NCBI GenBank assembly: GCA_014607495.2
Contig: CP053166.1
Location: forward strand, 9,566,455 to 9,630,454
DNA: 64,000 nucleotides
Direction of reading: 5' to 3'
From: Carposina sasakii
Lineage: Eukaryota; Arthropoda; Insecta; Lepidoptera; Carposinidae
The notes beneath the pieces are model-generated. The model saw only the letters and a list, made by a program, of their open reading frames with translations. It had not been told where the DNA came from and searched no databases. Of the stretch, positions 1-13,400 are shown one piece after another. The translations under genes and the position numbers were made by a program. How positions within the stretch are numbered: position 1 is the stretch's first letter; every line of letters begins with the position of its first letter.

Positions 1-29
1 AAGTAAAACAGATTACAAATTATGTGCTG

Positions 30-170
30 ATGCGGGGCTGCACTAGAATACGCCAGCTGCATCTCCGTCCGTGCATGTCGTAAAAGTCGACTGAGGAACT
101 CGAACATTGTCTCAGGCGATGAGCTAGCAACTTTACACTGATCATCAACGTCTGTCCACCCCCCGCCCCC
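30..170 (+). repeat. RP2 repeat copy
   Basis: cactagaatacgccagctgc, gtcgactgaggaactcgaac and gatgagctagcaac are the RP2 signature found about 15 times in the window. Internal palindromes were not obvious; nature unknown. Confidence 0.75.
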
Positions 171-497
171 CACTATGCATGTGCGTGTGACGTAGTTATG
201 TTACTATAATAGTTTTAGAGATATTATGTGAAAAGCTAACATAGATAACAAAAAATATAACATTGTACATACCTACATTGAAGCAAATTATAAAATAATG
301 TGGGTAGGAAAAAATGTGTCCTAAAAATCTTGGACAAAAAAACGGAAAGCCGCAACGCATACACCCGATATCACAATACAAGTGCTAGTTAGAAGTTAAT
401 AAGTACTTACCAATCGTTTTGTTCATCACTATATCAGCAATCCATAACTTCCATATCAACTTCCACAGTCCATAGTTCAACATTAACATATACATTA

Positions 498-780
498 ATA
501 TATTCACGCCTTTATCCCTTACGGGGTAGGCAGAGCACAAAGGGCCGATAGAACCACATGGTGCGGCTTCTAACCAATTTTGAGGGTATAGTTGAGATGT
601 ACAAGTTCGGTTAGTAGTGACAGGTGGTCAGCCCATCGCCTACAAAACACCAAGACCCTCTTGTCCTCTACTGACTTGTACAGTATGCCCGGGAAGAGAA
701 GCAGCAAGTATAGTATTATACTTTTTTTTTCGCTCCCAGAGAAGCATAGAAGAAACTCACGGAGCAGCATAGAAGAAACA
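498..780 (-). repeat. RP3 repeat, RTE-like 3' end
   Basis: ttcacgcctttatcccttac, ggggtaggcagagcacaaag, gatagaaccacatggtgcgg and tagttgagatgtacaagttc form a family with copies at 39978 and 54035. Its left end resembles the RTE-like 3' end (atcacgcc...ggggtaggcagag), so it is probably a related retroelement tail. The open frames over it are not convincing genes. Confidence 0.65.
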
Positions 781-1679
781 TTAACACATATAGCGTAAAA
801 TATCCTCAAAATCATTAAACGCGAAACAGGCACAAGTATTGAGTCTGATAAATCTAGTCTGTTAATATCATAGCCATTTGTAACTAAAGTCACTTCACAG
901 AGCAAATGTTTATTTTTTATTCACTGGAAAATCGCGAACGCAACCACGCGTCGCGTTAACTACCAAGTCATGGGAGGCTACTTTTGCAATACGAGGGTAA
1001 TACTATTATTTTATCATAAGATAAACATTACCCTGTCATGTACATACCTACATCTTTGCTTCTCGCTTACACATCACATAAACATTGAAGAGGAAATTCA
1101 AAAATATTGTAAAATATTGAGAACTAAAAACCGTAAAAACTAAAATACTTTTAAAAATTATAAATTCTTCAAATTGTTGACTTGCGAATTAATGGTTTTA
1201 TGACCCGACTGCGCGACGCAATGGAGTGGTATTGTGTTTAACAGCCTATGTATGTATGTTCCTTTGAAGCACTACACAGACCAAACGCCTCGGCCGATTT
1301 TTATAATTCATAAAAATCGATTCCTCTTAGTCCGGCGAGTATCACTAAAGACATGACATTAGTGAAAATTCAATATGGCGAATACAGGACGCCATATTGT
1401 GAAAATGAAAAAAATTTAAGTCGACAAAATATATCGAGTGGGGTATCATTGAATAGGTATTTAAAAATAACTTTTAGGTTTCTCTCAACATTTTTCGATT
1501 CGACTAACCGTTTAGAATCTATATCGATTTAAACTAGTGTAACAACCAAGAATTCTAGACCACCGGACATCTAAGTGCTTGTTTTTTTCTTTTCAGTTTT
1601 TTTTTATTATGTACATAGTTCGGTTCTTTTTTAAGCAGTCGGGTTTTTGGATTTTTTGTTATAGTAATTTAATTAATCG

Positions 1680-1775
1680 CGGGCATCGTCTGTTGGATGC
1701 AGGCTGCTTCCGAACGGTTGTTATCGAGGTTGCTGGGGAAGCCTATGTCCAGCAGTGGACTTCCCAGGGCTGAAA
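1680..1775 (+). pseudogene. Non-LTR reverse transcriptase C-terminal remnant
   Basis: ttggatgcaggctgcttccg and ggaagcctatgtccagcagt end in a frame GEAYVQQWTSQG and stop, as at the C terminus of lepidopteran endonuclease/reverse transcriptases. Confidence 0.7.
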
Positions 1776-2434
1776 TGACCGCGAAGACAATGGAATTACA
1801 TCCATAAAGCCATAATAATTGTGTGATGTTCTGTAATGATCCGTTAAATTCGTGTTTTCACCTTAGATATAGTTCTTCTCTATCCATAGGCGATGGAATT
1901 ATATCCATACAGACATTATTATTAAAATTATGTTTCTTAATTTATATTTTACGTGGTTTTACTTGGCTAGTATTTACTACTACTAATGTTTTTCTGCATC
2001 TATTTATGAGATTGAATAATGAATATATGTAACATTATTTGGATATATAATGTTTGTGTTGGTCCAAGTTATTTAGGGTCAACTTATGAAAAGGTTAGTA
2101 AATAAAATCAGTTGGTGGTAAAATATAGAATTATTTAATATTCAGAAGTATAAATTACGATATTAGCTAAACAAAATGTGATACTAAAACGTACACACGA
2201 ATTCATTTGTTATAATTATTATCTTTGGTTTAATTGCTGTAACTGATACAATTTTGTAATAGAAAATCCGAAATATATAAAAAAAATATTTTGTTTATAT
2301 TTTAGAGTAGTTAAAAATGCATAAATAACGTACTCTACATGTTAGTTAGGTAGATATATGAATTTATTTCATATTTTTTAAATTATCAGATTAATAAAAG
2401 GCTTTTCAATTTCACTATAGCCGGAAGGCCGATT

Positions 2435-2540
2435 TTTTATACCATAACAACATAAGACCTTAGTGAGATCTTAGATTATAGATCTTAGTGAGAGGCTAGG
2501 TTAATGTATAGTTTGTGAATATTTATTGTATGACAGTATT
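2435..2540 (+). mobile_element. SINE S-B tail remnant
   Basis: acataagaccttagtgagat, gaggctaggttaatgtatag and gtgaatatttattg resemble the S-B tail with a short duplication (agatcttagtgag). Confidence 0.45.
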
Positions 2541-4299
2541 CTAGGAATCATCTTCATCATCAGCCCACATTTGCCCACTGCTGAGTGGGCATCTCATAAG
2601 AATGTAGGAATTATCTACGTATTTATCATCTAAAATGTACTTTTTAAGTCGGTGAGCTGGATTTTAAAGCTATTTTAATATAAATCACTGTTTACAATAA
2701 ATAACATTAATACCCGTATGCGTGTATTACTAAAATAGTTACTTTTCATTACGATTTTACCTGCTATATTTACGTATAGTCACTAAAGTTACGTATTTTC
2801 TGAAAAGTAACTGTTCTCTACGTAAATTATATTTATTTTGTAAGAAGTCAAAAATTCATTATTATAGGTACTTACCACAAACAATTGAGGAATTTTCTGA
2901 CAACAGAAAGGTATTCCTAAATAGGCTATTTCAGTTTTCTCGTTAACTGGCAGGGTTATCTGTTAACTTGTGACCGATGGGCAATCAGTTACTAATAATA
3001 TAGTCTATAGACGACTATTGCCTATCTAATGATAGCAATAAGTTGTAAGTTAATAAAAATAAGGGTGTGCCGGTTCCCAAGTCAACTAACCGCACAATAG
3101 GTCAATTTTGAAAAACTTTTAACTGTCAGAAAATTCATCACTACATTTAAAATCTGATGACAATTTAAATTACATACATACTGAAATTACAGATGAATTA
3201 CTATACTAATTTATAAAGTAACTAAAACTCATCATTACCTTTGACTAATATGGCTTTTCTAGCAATAATTTATATACAATTAGTTATCTATATACACTTA
3301 AGTTAAAAAATCATTATCACTATAATAATACTGGAACATGCACTAATTAAATTAAATTAAGCTTAAAATTACTTTAAGTTTTACCTATAGTTTTAAAAAT
3401 AAGGCATTCCGGCTTGATATAAGTTAAAGTCACTAGCTCGTACCATTTACTAAGAAATGTTAATGGAACCTGTTCTGTGGATTTTCTGATAGCTGAATAT
3501 AAAAATTACCGTTCCGGCGGTAAAATGGATGTCAAAAATGTCAATTTTATTGTAGACTATCTTTAGAAAATACAATAGCGCCCCATTTATTTAATAAACT
3601 CATGAATATTAACACATGCCATCTTGCTTTTATGACATAAATAAGAGCTGTCACGTGTGCTAATTCCCGATTTAACTTACATCTGTAATATGAAAGTGCA
3701 TATTCTCTTTATTAATTTATTATCTCACTGGGGTGATCTTTTTTTTATCATCTTATTAATATTTATATTAGAAGTGAGCCTTAAATCGTAGCGGTTCTAC
3801 TAATAAAGTGCGTATTATACCTATGTATCCCCGTTAAACACGACTTTTGACCGCAAAATTTGTAAAAATGTATTATAAAATTTTCACTGCTGTCAGAATT
3901 TCTCCTAATATTATCTACAGACACCAGTGACGTAAGTTTGTGACTGTTTATCTCGGAATGCCAGCTCGCGGTATATTATCATACCAAAATTTTACTTATA
4001 AAAACCCCGTTAATCAGTACTATTTTCTGGTAGGTACCGTTAAGTGTCAGAATGATTATTACTACCGCGTCCAGTCAATGATGTTTCTTGATGTTCGCCG
4101 TCGCTGTTGCTTGAATCTGAATCCACTATAAATAAAAAGTATATAATTAAATTAATGATTAGGATTTTCTTGAAAACTAAAGAGTCAACTAAGGAATTCA
4201 GGGGCGTACTCTCAGGCAATTATCTTCTTCTACTAGCAACTGTCATTGATAATTTACAGCTGGCCCCGCTATAACTGCCTGCTGTACTCAATAACTTAC

Positions 4300-4478
4300 A
4301 ATGCGGTCTAGTGTCGAGCGCGAGCACAGCGAGCGGCGCCTCCTCGAGCACGCCGGACCAGCGCGCCGCGAGCACGCGCGAGCCGCGCTGACCGCGCACC
4401 ACCACCGTCGGCACCGCGTCCTGCGAGTACGCCGAGCCGCTGTACATGGACACGCCGACGTTTCTTCGTGTTATCGTG
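4300..4478 (-). CDS. Sidestep-like exon 14: proximal cytoplasmic tail (3' end of gene not reached)
   Basis: Acceptor attttccag, donor GTAAGT directly after CCGCATT, 179 nt, entering with one base and leaving one. The frame reads (S)TITRRNVGVSMYSGSAYSQD, then AVPTVVVRGQRGSR and ends LALDTRPH. It is very GC-rich compared with everything around it. The joined frame is the only one of three that gives an open reading consistent with exon 13. If the donor were ignored the frame would stop at 4220, adding about 26 residues. The downstream exon could lie left of this window. Tail sequences are poorly conserved in the family, so this is the least certain exon. Confidence 0.75.
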
Positions 4479-7400
4479 CTGGAAAATTAATGATTATATG
4501 ATTTTCAAGCCGCATTCGGCCACAGTGTCTTATTTACGAAATCCCCGAATAGTACGGGGCGTCGATCGTGTGCCCTTATATGACGGTTGAGCGGTATGAG
4601 CCAAAAAAATAATTCGCCCTATCCGCAGAACATAGTCCTATGTTACTTTGAACCCAAATCACTTTTTTGTATATTTGTGTCTACAATTGCCTATATTTAT
4701 GTAATATTTTAAGATAATAAGCACAGAACCGTATTTACTTCAAGGCATTTATTTATAAACAAAAGTACAAGACAACGTCAATTGTAGAAAACCATATAAA
4801 ACGAACTATAAAAGTATTTACCAACATTACAATTTATTACCAGTAAAACAAAAATTTTGAAAAGTTATTTCATTCCGAAAATACTAGTCGAACAAAGTGA
4901 CATGTTGTTTATTCCTCCGACAAATAAAGATACGATAGCACTAAGAACTTTGTACTTTGTCAAGAAACAGCGTGCAAAAGCCGCACGCGCCGGTTATATC
5001 GTCAGTCGTCGCCTTGTCGAGCGGAAACGTGGCTGAGCGCGCGTTCTCTGTTTATTCCATATTTTATTATAATAATAAAATTCTTTATTGCACATTTAAA
5101 CAGTTTGTACATGGCCGAACTTAATGCTATGTAGCATTCTCTACCAGTTAACCACTATTTCTGGCGAGAATGTGTAGGTAGTGCAATGGAGCAAAAACAA
5201 ATTGAAAATAAAAATATAGATAGGTAAGTACATAAAAATAAATATTAAATGACAAATTTTAAAAAGCAAATGGAAAATAAAAATATCGGAAAATAATATT
5301 TTACATATTAATTAATAATTATCTATACAGAAAAGGAAAAACACGTTATAGGTGAATGTGATTCCTTTTATCACAGCTATTGAGGCATACATGATCCAGT
5401 TTTTAAAAGCTTTAATAGAACAAAGCTACGTGTACACATAACACCCATATTTCCTAACATGTTTCCCAAGAAAAAGGTAACATGACATAAAAGGTAACAG
5501 GTCAGAAGAAAATGTCACAATGTCATGTACTCATGAGACCCCCTAAATTCTGGAATATGAGATTTATTAAAATAACTATGATGTTAATGCATTTTTCACT
5601 TCAAACTGCTCCCCTGTTAAGTAGGGATTTTGAACATGTAACATGTCGAATTATTTCTATTTACCGCAGCTCTTGATTTTAAAATTACTTCAATTAGCGT
5701 TTCCACAACTCAGTCGACCAATTTGAAAAAATCAATCAATCAAACTCGACTTTAAATAATACTTACTGAGATCTAAATGATCAAAGATAAAAGTAAACTA
5801 AAAATAATTTTAACTAAAAAAAAAATAGAAAAGATACCTCTGCTCAGGATCTTGTAGAGGTCGGCTTTTCTTCTTACACATTATGACAAGAGTTACACAG
5901 ATTGTTGTCAGAATTGTCAAAAGCACCATTGTCAGAGCAGCTCCTATGAGTAATGCCATTCCATTGTCAGAACTCGTCATTGGTGGTGATGGAGTCATCG
6001 TTTGAAGAGGATCTGAAAGTTACCAATGTCAGAGCAAATCTTTTGTTTAGATAAATTTATGAATAAATAAATAAATATAAAATTGGAAAGCTTTTTGTCA
6101 ACTCATATAAAAAAATCTATTTGAAAATTACGATCAAAATAGTACAAAGCAAATTCATAATCTTTAATTTAATAATGAAATTTGACTTTGTTTTTTACAC
6201 TCCTTTTGGATAGTTATGTTTTAGCGCCATCTACTGACACAATACTACTTTTCACGCAAAAGGATGAAGTTAGTAAATAAAGGTATCCCATTATTACTTA
6301 CTAGGACGATCCAGGTCATCAGAAGTTCTGATCGGTATACTATGCAAAGCAGCAGGTCGCGCGGACCTTCCCCTGCCAGTCTCCGCATACACCAGGAACG
6401 TATATCTTCCAGGAGACAAGGCGTCCAATGAGAATAGAGGATTGTCATTTTTTGCTCGGTATACCGATTCGGTGAGTCCACGACCGGATACATCCTGAAG
6501 GATTAGTAGTTTGTTAACGATCATTTCGTAAGATATTTTAAGACGTAATTATACAAATGAAAATCAACCCACAACAAGTATAAAATTTAAATTAGATCAC
6601 ATAAGGTTTCGAAAATGAACTCTCTGTTATCCCTGTATACGACTAAATAATTTATACATTTTGTTAGAATTCGATTTTATTCTTCATGTGGGTTTGTTCC
6701 CGTTTGCATAACTAAGCTCTATTTTATGAAAATTACAAACAATAAGAAACACTAAAAACTAAAAGAAAAAGTAAACGTAAACGCTATAGAAAGCATGGAA
6801 TCTTAGGTATGAGGACAAAAATCTTGGCCGCTAGCAATAAAGCGGTCGTGCATAAAGAATTTTAAGAATCCAAAAATAACTTTTTTAAAAATTGTCATAT
6901 TCACGCATTATTTTCGATGTAATAATTATCAACAGCTATCACCTGAATTTAATTTTTATGTCTGCCAAAATATTGGTGGGTAAAAAACTTTGTACCTACT
7001 AAGTTTTTTATACATAAATATATAATAGAGACAACATGCATGCAGACAGTTTTAATGTCAATCAATCGAAATCAAACCAGTTTAATTAAAGGGCCTATTT
7101 ATCCAACAGTGGGGTAAGCATGAACCTTTTAACGCTCCGTAACGCTATCCACTTGCAAGCAAAATCTAAGAGATTTGACAATTTGACGATATTCGTGTTT
7201 GTCCCACAGGTAGAACTATCTGCCTATTGAAAAATCTGCCATAAAGCAAATTCAAATAGAACACCAGAAAACAAACGACACAAGCAAAACAAACCACACT
7301 CGAACAAACCGCTAACCTGGTCGTTGAGCGTGGAGATCTCATTCTGTTCGGCGACGGGCGCCGACGAGCGTACCTCCAGCACCTCCAGCAGAAAGCTCTG

Positions 7401-10400
7401 AGGTAGCCCCCCGTCGTGCCCGGGCTCGCAACGGAGGATCTCGTTGTCGATCTCGCAATTTATTGGTGGCTCTGGAAGAGCTGTGGATTGTTGGATGGTT
7501 ACAGCAGATTCGAGATGAAACAAGAAATCAAGAAATGTAATGATTTTTTAAATTAAGTATGTATACAGGCTGTTTTTTGGTCATCAACTTTCCCGAAAAC
7601 TACGTTTTTTTTATTATTATTTATTTATTTATTAAGTTTACAAATTGATTGTACAATATCCTGCAAAACTCACACCTCTCTTCATCATCACGATCATTTT
7701 TCTCCATGGAAGCATACCTGGGAAGTGTCTGGTTCCCAAGATATTAGGGTCCAAAGTTGAGTAAATATACTGCATTTTTCTGCATAAATGCACATAGATG
7801 CGTGTAGCACGATTTTTTCACGAGAAATAATTAATATCTGTCTATGAAAAAACTATCATAAACACTGGGCACTATAAATTTCGCTCGATCAAGTAATTTT
7901 GATTTTTTTTTATGACATATTTTCCGAGCATTTTTTTGCCATAAACTTAATTTATTTGATGTATAGAGTACGTACACTTCGTTAAGGGTGGCAACGAAAA
8001 ACATCCTGTATAATATGTTATTGTCTGTTACCGTCTACAAGCATAAGTTTGCGTTTTGGGGCTTTATGTGCGATCGCTAATCCGCCTACCCAGCGTGGTG
8101 TCTAGCGTCCCTGGGAGAGGCCTACATACAGCAATGGACTGCAATGAAGTATATTTGATGTGCTAGCAAAAAAAAGATATTTTTGCAGGATGAATCTAGG
8201 TTCCCTGCTAAAATACTATACCAGCAGGCATGATCCGAAACAAGCAAGGTTCCCTCTGGTTCCCCACATCATTGCTGGCCCAGCACGCGAGCCAACCGAG
8301 ATCGTCGCCAGTGTCCGGAGGAAGACCGTGGATGACGGTGCTGCTTCCACCCATAACGGTTACGTTGGATGCTGGTATCTAATCAAAAATAAGTTGAAAT
8401 TAAGAGTACCTTTTGAATATGTGTGATATAATCGAAAAACGCTGATAGATCGTGGTTAGATCTGAATAGTAGTTATTGTAGTATTATATACTCTTCTCGC
8501 TTGTATACCACACAAGGCACACGTTCCGTTTACTCGGTACGTGTGCCTTGATCACACGTACCGAATAAACGGGCGAGACAGTGAACTCGGCCGAGTGCTC
8601 GGTTCGTCTAAACACTTTGGCGAGTGCTTGGCCGGCCAGAGTGGCAAGACAGTAACACGGACCCTGTTCTATTTACTAGGCCGAGTGAGCTACTCGCCCA
8701 CGTCACTGTCTCGGCCAAGAATCATTTAACTGTCTCGCCCGTTTACTCGGTACGTGTGATCAAGGCATTAGTGTTGTTTGGGAAAGCAAAGGAAATGCTA
8801 CGGTGAGTAAACAATATAAGTACCTAGTAGATGATATCACATAATGATTGCCACTTGTCGCTTGTAATGAAAAATAACCTTACTAACTTAACTAAGACAT
8901 AGCCATGAAGAAAAAGATAAAGAAATTCTATTAATAAAATAAACCTAAATGAAGGTAAACTTTATCAGCACATACCGGTAAAACATCCTTGGTCCCATTA
9001 TAAGTCCAGTAAAACCTCAGGGGTCCAGCATCATGGACGGATGGGGCTGTCACCGAGCATCGTGCTCTGACCTCGCCACCTGGAGTCCCTGCTAGTTGCT
9101 GCACCACGCTTCCAGCAGAGCATTCTGGTCGAGCTATAGAGGTAACCTATTATTAGTGCTAGTTTCACCACTGGCTAAAATTATTTGTCAAAAAGTTCTA
9201 TATAGGCTACATATATAGGTACATACACATCAGTCTATTGCAGTCCACTACTGGACGTAGGCCTTCCCTAGGGCATGCTACAAGGCTACTGCCATAGAAA
9301 GGTTTTTGCCCCAGTCACTACGCTGCGCAGGCGGGTTGGTGACCGCTGTGTGATTTTCGGACTATGTTGTTAACAGAGGCGGCGCTGCTACCCACGTCCC
9401 GGAAACCTTTAATCGATACCCATGGACAGTTGGGTTGGTGCTATTTTACTTTGCCAACATCACGTGGTTAGGCTACCCGAAACTTAAAGTGGTAAAAATG
9501 TCCTGAGCTGAGCGGATCTTCACTAGAATACATCATCTTTTCGTGCATGTTGTAAGTAAGAGTCGACTAAGGAATTCAGAGGCGTTCTCGCAGGTGAATA
9601 GCTAGCAACTTGTAATTGATCATTCACATCTCTCTCCGCTATGCTGAGCTGGCTGGTGGTTGTGGGATCTGATTTTTGCCATTGAGGGGTCGCTCACCAC
9701 CGGGCCTACATCCTCCGCAGACCCTCGGATCTGCCGACTCATGACCGGGTGTAGTGGTGGGCAACCCCTCAATGGAAATTTGAACTTCCGAATAGTGACG
9801 CCTGATACAATTAAATATCTGATTTTTGATTAAACGTCTCTGATTTTCTGTTTTATAGCAGCGAATGCAATTCAATATATTATCCAATATCCATACAGGT
9901 GGGTAGTAATAGGTTTATAGCTCGATTAAATCAGGTATTGTGATGTTAATTAACGTGATTTTGGCTAGTCTGATACGAATTAAAATAACAATTTCACAGG
10001 TTTCACATAAATTACCATATTGCAAAATAGAACCATACATATATATCGAGCCAGTTTTGGTAGCCTAACAAAGCAGTGCCGTTATAAAGCGTACCGCTAT
10101 CCTATAAATAACGAGGAAAACTGCGTACACTTTAGATTTCCCCCTTGCAATGGGAATATATATTTTTAATTTAATGGAACGCATAAAAGAGGAAAGTATA
10201 AAAGATTTTTACCTAACTGTGCTAGAAGAAAGTGTATGTATGTATCTATGTATATTTCATACTCAAAAGCCTGAATGTCTTGTCGCATTAAGCCTCGAGT
10301 ACACCGGATGCGTATGCGTGCACGTAAGCGTAGACGTACACGTACCTCAGAATGTATGGAACCGTCACCGCTTGACGTCTATGCTTACGTTTACGCATAC

Positions 10401-13400
10401 GCATGCGGTCTGTCCGTGCCTATACAGTTCCATACATTACAACTCAGAGGTACGCTTACGTGCACGCATACGCATCCGGTGTGCTCGAGCGAGGCTTTAA
10501 GCTTGAGAAGTATTGTTTGATTCGTTTTGGTCGTAAGAGAGGGACACTGGGTATACCTTTATAGATAGACACATATTTATTTACGCTATCGGATTTTTAT
10601 CCTATTCATGCAAATAAGTGAGGTTATTTAAGTAAAATAACGAAAAGTACATTGACATAAATCTAAGAACTTATTTACCCTACACGAAATGAAATATATC
10701 TGCAAAGTTACCGTTTACCGGGAGGGTACCCAGAATGCTGGACTGGAGCACGATGTATAGCAAAGCAAATTTTTTGCGCAAAAAAAGACCAGCATTCTGG
10801 TCAATGGAGCTTTCACGTAGTTTATTGGAAATTTCCCGGGAGAGGCGATGAGCGCCTGGTCCCCACGGTCCCAGTGTCTCGACGCCAAACGGCATAAACA
10901 TGTAGTCTCCTGGGAGCCCTGCATATCTCCGGCGCTTGGTGTTTTTGGCTGAATATGCGGCAGCACCGGGCTTAACTGATCTTCCAAGGCAGTAGCGTCA
11001 TACCGTCGAGCCTTTTCCCATCGTCGCGCGCTAGGCCCAAGATCGCCGCCGGCGCGTTGGCTCTCCCGAGGGCCCGAGTAACGGATCGATTCATAAGTTT
11101 TTATATTTATATCAATGTAGATAGTTAGTTATTTTACTTAAGTAATTTAAGGTTATTAGGTATTTTACTGTATATTATGAAAGGAGGAAATATTTAAATT
11201 AAAAGAAATGGAAAAATAAAAAGCAAAATTATATTTTCGGGTACAATAAAGATCCTTGAAATAATTTGAAAAGACACTTTTAGGATATCTCGACTTGTAA
11301 CAAAATTATTACAAATTAGCAAACAATTATTTATTCCTGGTAGGTCACAAGTTGGTTTCTATTGTATTTCACAACTGTAAAAAAGTCCAGTGTATCAAAT
11401 AAAAATAACCTAAAATAGAATTCTTCAATGTCCAAGTTCCAAGAGTGATTGAAAGGAAATTTGAAACAAACAGAAACCTAATAAAACGAGCCAATATCGT
11501 GTCGCAAATATCATGTCGACTAAATTATAGTGGTTCCGCGGGCTTAGGCTGTCTTTCCACTAATGATTTACTAGGGTACTTAACTTTGGAAGCGTTAGAT
11601 ATTCACAAATCATATTCAGTGACGACTAATTCACGCCACTGCACAAATAAAGCATAAAAAATCCCATAGGAACTTACAAGTGACCATAAAGTATTAAAAT
11701 CAATAGAAATACAGAATGTGAAATATGAAGATACGCTTGATATTAAATAAGATAACAAAGAGCTGAAAAAACACAATTCATTCAAAATTCAAGGATTTTG
11801 TAAGAATCCCATTAGGTATGTGAGACGAAAAAGCACAAATAGGAAATTAATTTAAACATTATGTTTTATCTAATGTAAGCTTAGGCCTAGTTTGGACAAG
11901 TGAACCCTGAATGGGCACCTTGCATAACATTGTATAAATCATTGAAAGGTTTTATTAAAAATGTTTCACAACAAAACAAAGAAACGGAAAGACAAATAAA
12001 AATACGTTTTTCATAATAATACAAATAAGTTACTCGCGTCTACCTGTTCTCGGTGTTTAGTACCTACCTACCACTCACTGGGCCTTTATACATACATAAA
12101 ATCACAGACCTCCACTTGCGTCAGTTTATCTTTCAATGTTTTTCAGTTTTCAGTTCTCAGTTCTCAATAAGCGTGATTATATATTATCAATTAAATCTCT
12201 GTACAATATAAACGCTCGTGGTCAACGCAATGGGTTTCTCAATTGTCTACTCTTTTATTATGTTATTTTTATATACATGTATTGGGTAACTGTTTGTTGT
12301 CCAAAATAAAACAAAAAAACCTCAGCTAACTCTCTAATTATACCTATAAACAATCAATATAGCTTTAGATCCAATAACAAAATACTTCTGTTACATCAAA
12401 GCTTCGATGGAATTCATTAATAGATTTACGCATTCAATAGTACGTATTATAGATACAACTTGATATAAAGATTTAGTTTATTATTAATGGATGCTTGTGA
12501 CTTCTTTTCCTCTAGGTACTTATATACGAATTCACAATCACCCTAAAATTTGAGGAGAAATGACCATTCCCGAATTGTTTAAATTTTCTCCGGACTATCT
12601 AGAAAAATCAAATTTGTAATTTCGGGTCTCAAATTCTCCGGATAGTTTCTTTATAATGTACTTTATCATAGCTTTTCGATTAACATACTCCTTGGGTTAC
12701 CTTGTATGGAAACTGGAGGCCATAGAGGATATTTGCCCATAGTCACCACGCTGGGCAGGCGGGTTGGTGAGTTTGTATTTTGGACTATGTTGTCAACACG
12801 GAAGGCGCTGCTGCCCACCGCTCGGAAACCGTGAATCGCCTCGTACCATACCCATGGGCAGACATGGGGTGGTATGAATGCTACTCTGCCGGCACCACGC
12901 GGCACAGGTACTTAGGTACACATAATTGACAGTCCACTATTATTTCAAATAACTTACACAATACATTCAAGTCCAGCGGCTCACTCAAGGCACTTCCCTC
13001 GGAGTTCCTCGCCTTGCATCTGTACCGAGCGCTGTGGTGCCTCCTCAGACCTCTGAGGACCAGCTTATCTCCTTCCACCGAAATCCCTCCCACAGGATCA
13101 TCTCGGATTTGGTGTTCCTGGAAAAAGCAAAATGGTTAACCTCTTCTTAAAAAGCAACCCTCGAGATTATACTCGTAATCGTTTCATTGAAGACTTGAGG
13201 ATACTCATGAATTCGCCCTCGTAAAAAGGGTAGTTTCCTATAGTTGAATCTTAATAACATTTTATTCTTATCAGAATAAATTATCAAAACCATACCTATC
13301 TGTAAAATTACAATTTGATTATGTGTCCAAATGAGGTAGTATATTAAGTGGGCAAGTCCATTTTTCAAATGTGAAATTAACTGAAAATTACAACATCACA

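Larger units (their letters stand above)
1..4299. other. Flank beyond the last exon seen: repeats and AT-rich DNA
   Basis: Contains RP2, RP3, a reverse transcriptase remnant and an S-B tail, all listed separately. An RP2-like remnant probably also covers 4180..4285 (gtcaactaaggaattcaggg). No coding exon was recognised; the last part of the Sidestep-like gene could still be hidden here in a short exon. Confidence 0.5.

Noticed and set aside
570..905. 111-residue minus-strand frame
   Set aside because: Lies on RP3 and adjoining repeat; hydrophobic content comes from AT-rich codons, and no family motif is visible.
4301..4501. Arg/His/Ala-rich plus-strand frame
   Set aside because: Antisense of the GC-rich tail exon 14.
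8160..8426. 88-residue plus-strand frame
   Set aside because: Antisense of Sidestep-like exon 10, which explains its lack of stops.
10150..10520. Two overlapping plus-strand frames of 116 and 81 residues
   Set aside because: They run through the inverted-repeat element M5 and have no recognisable domain.
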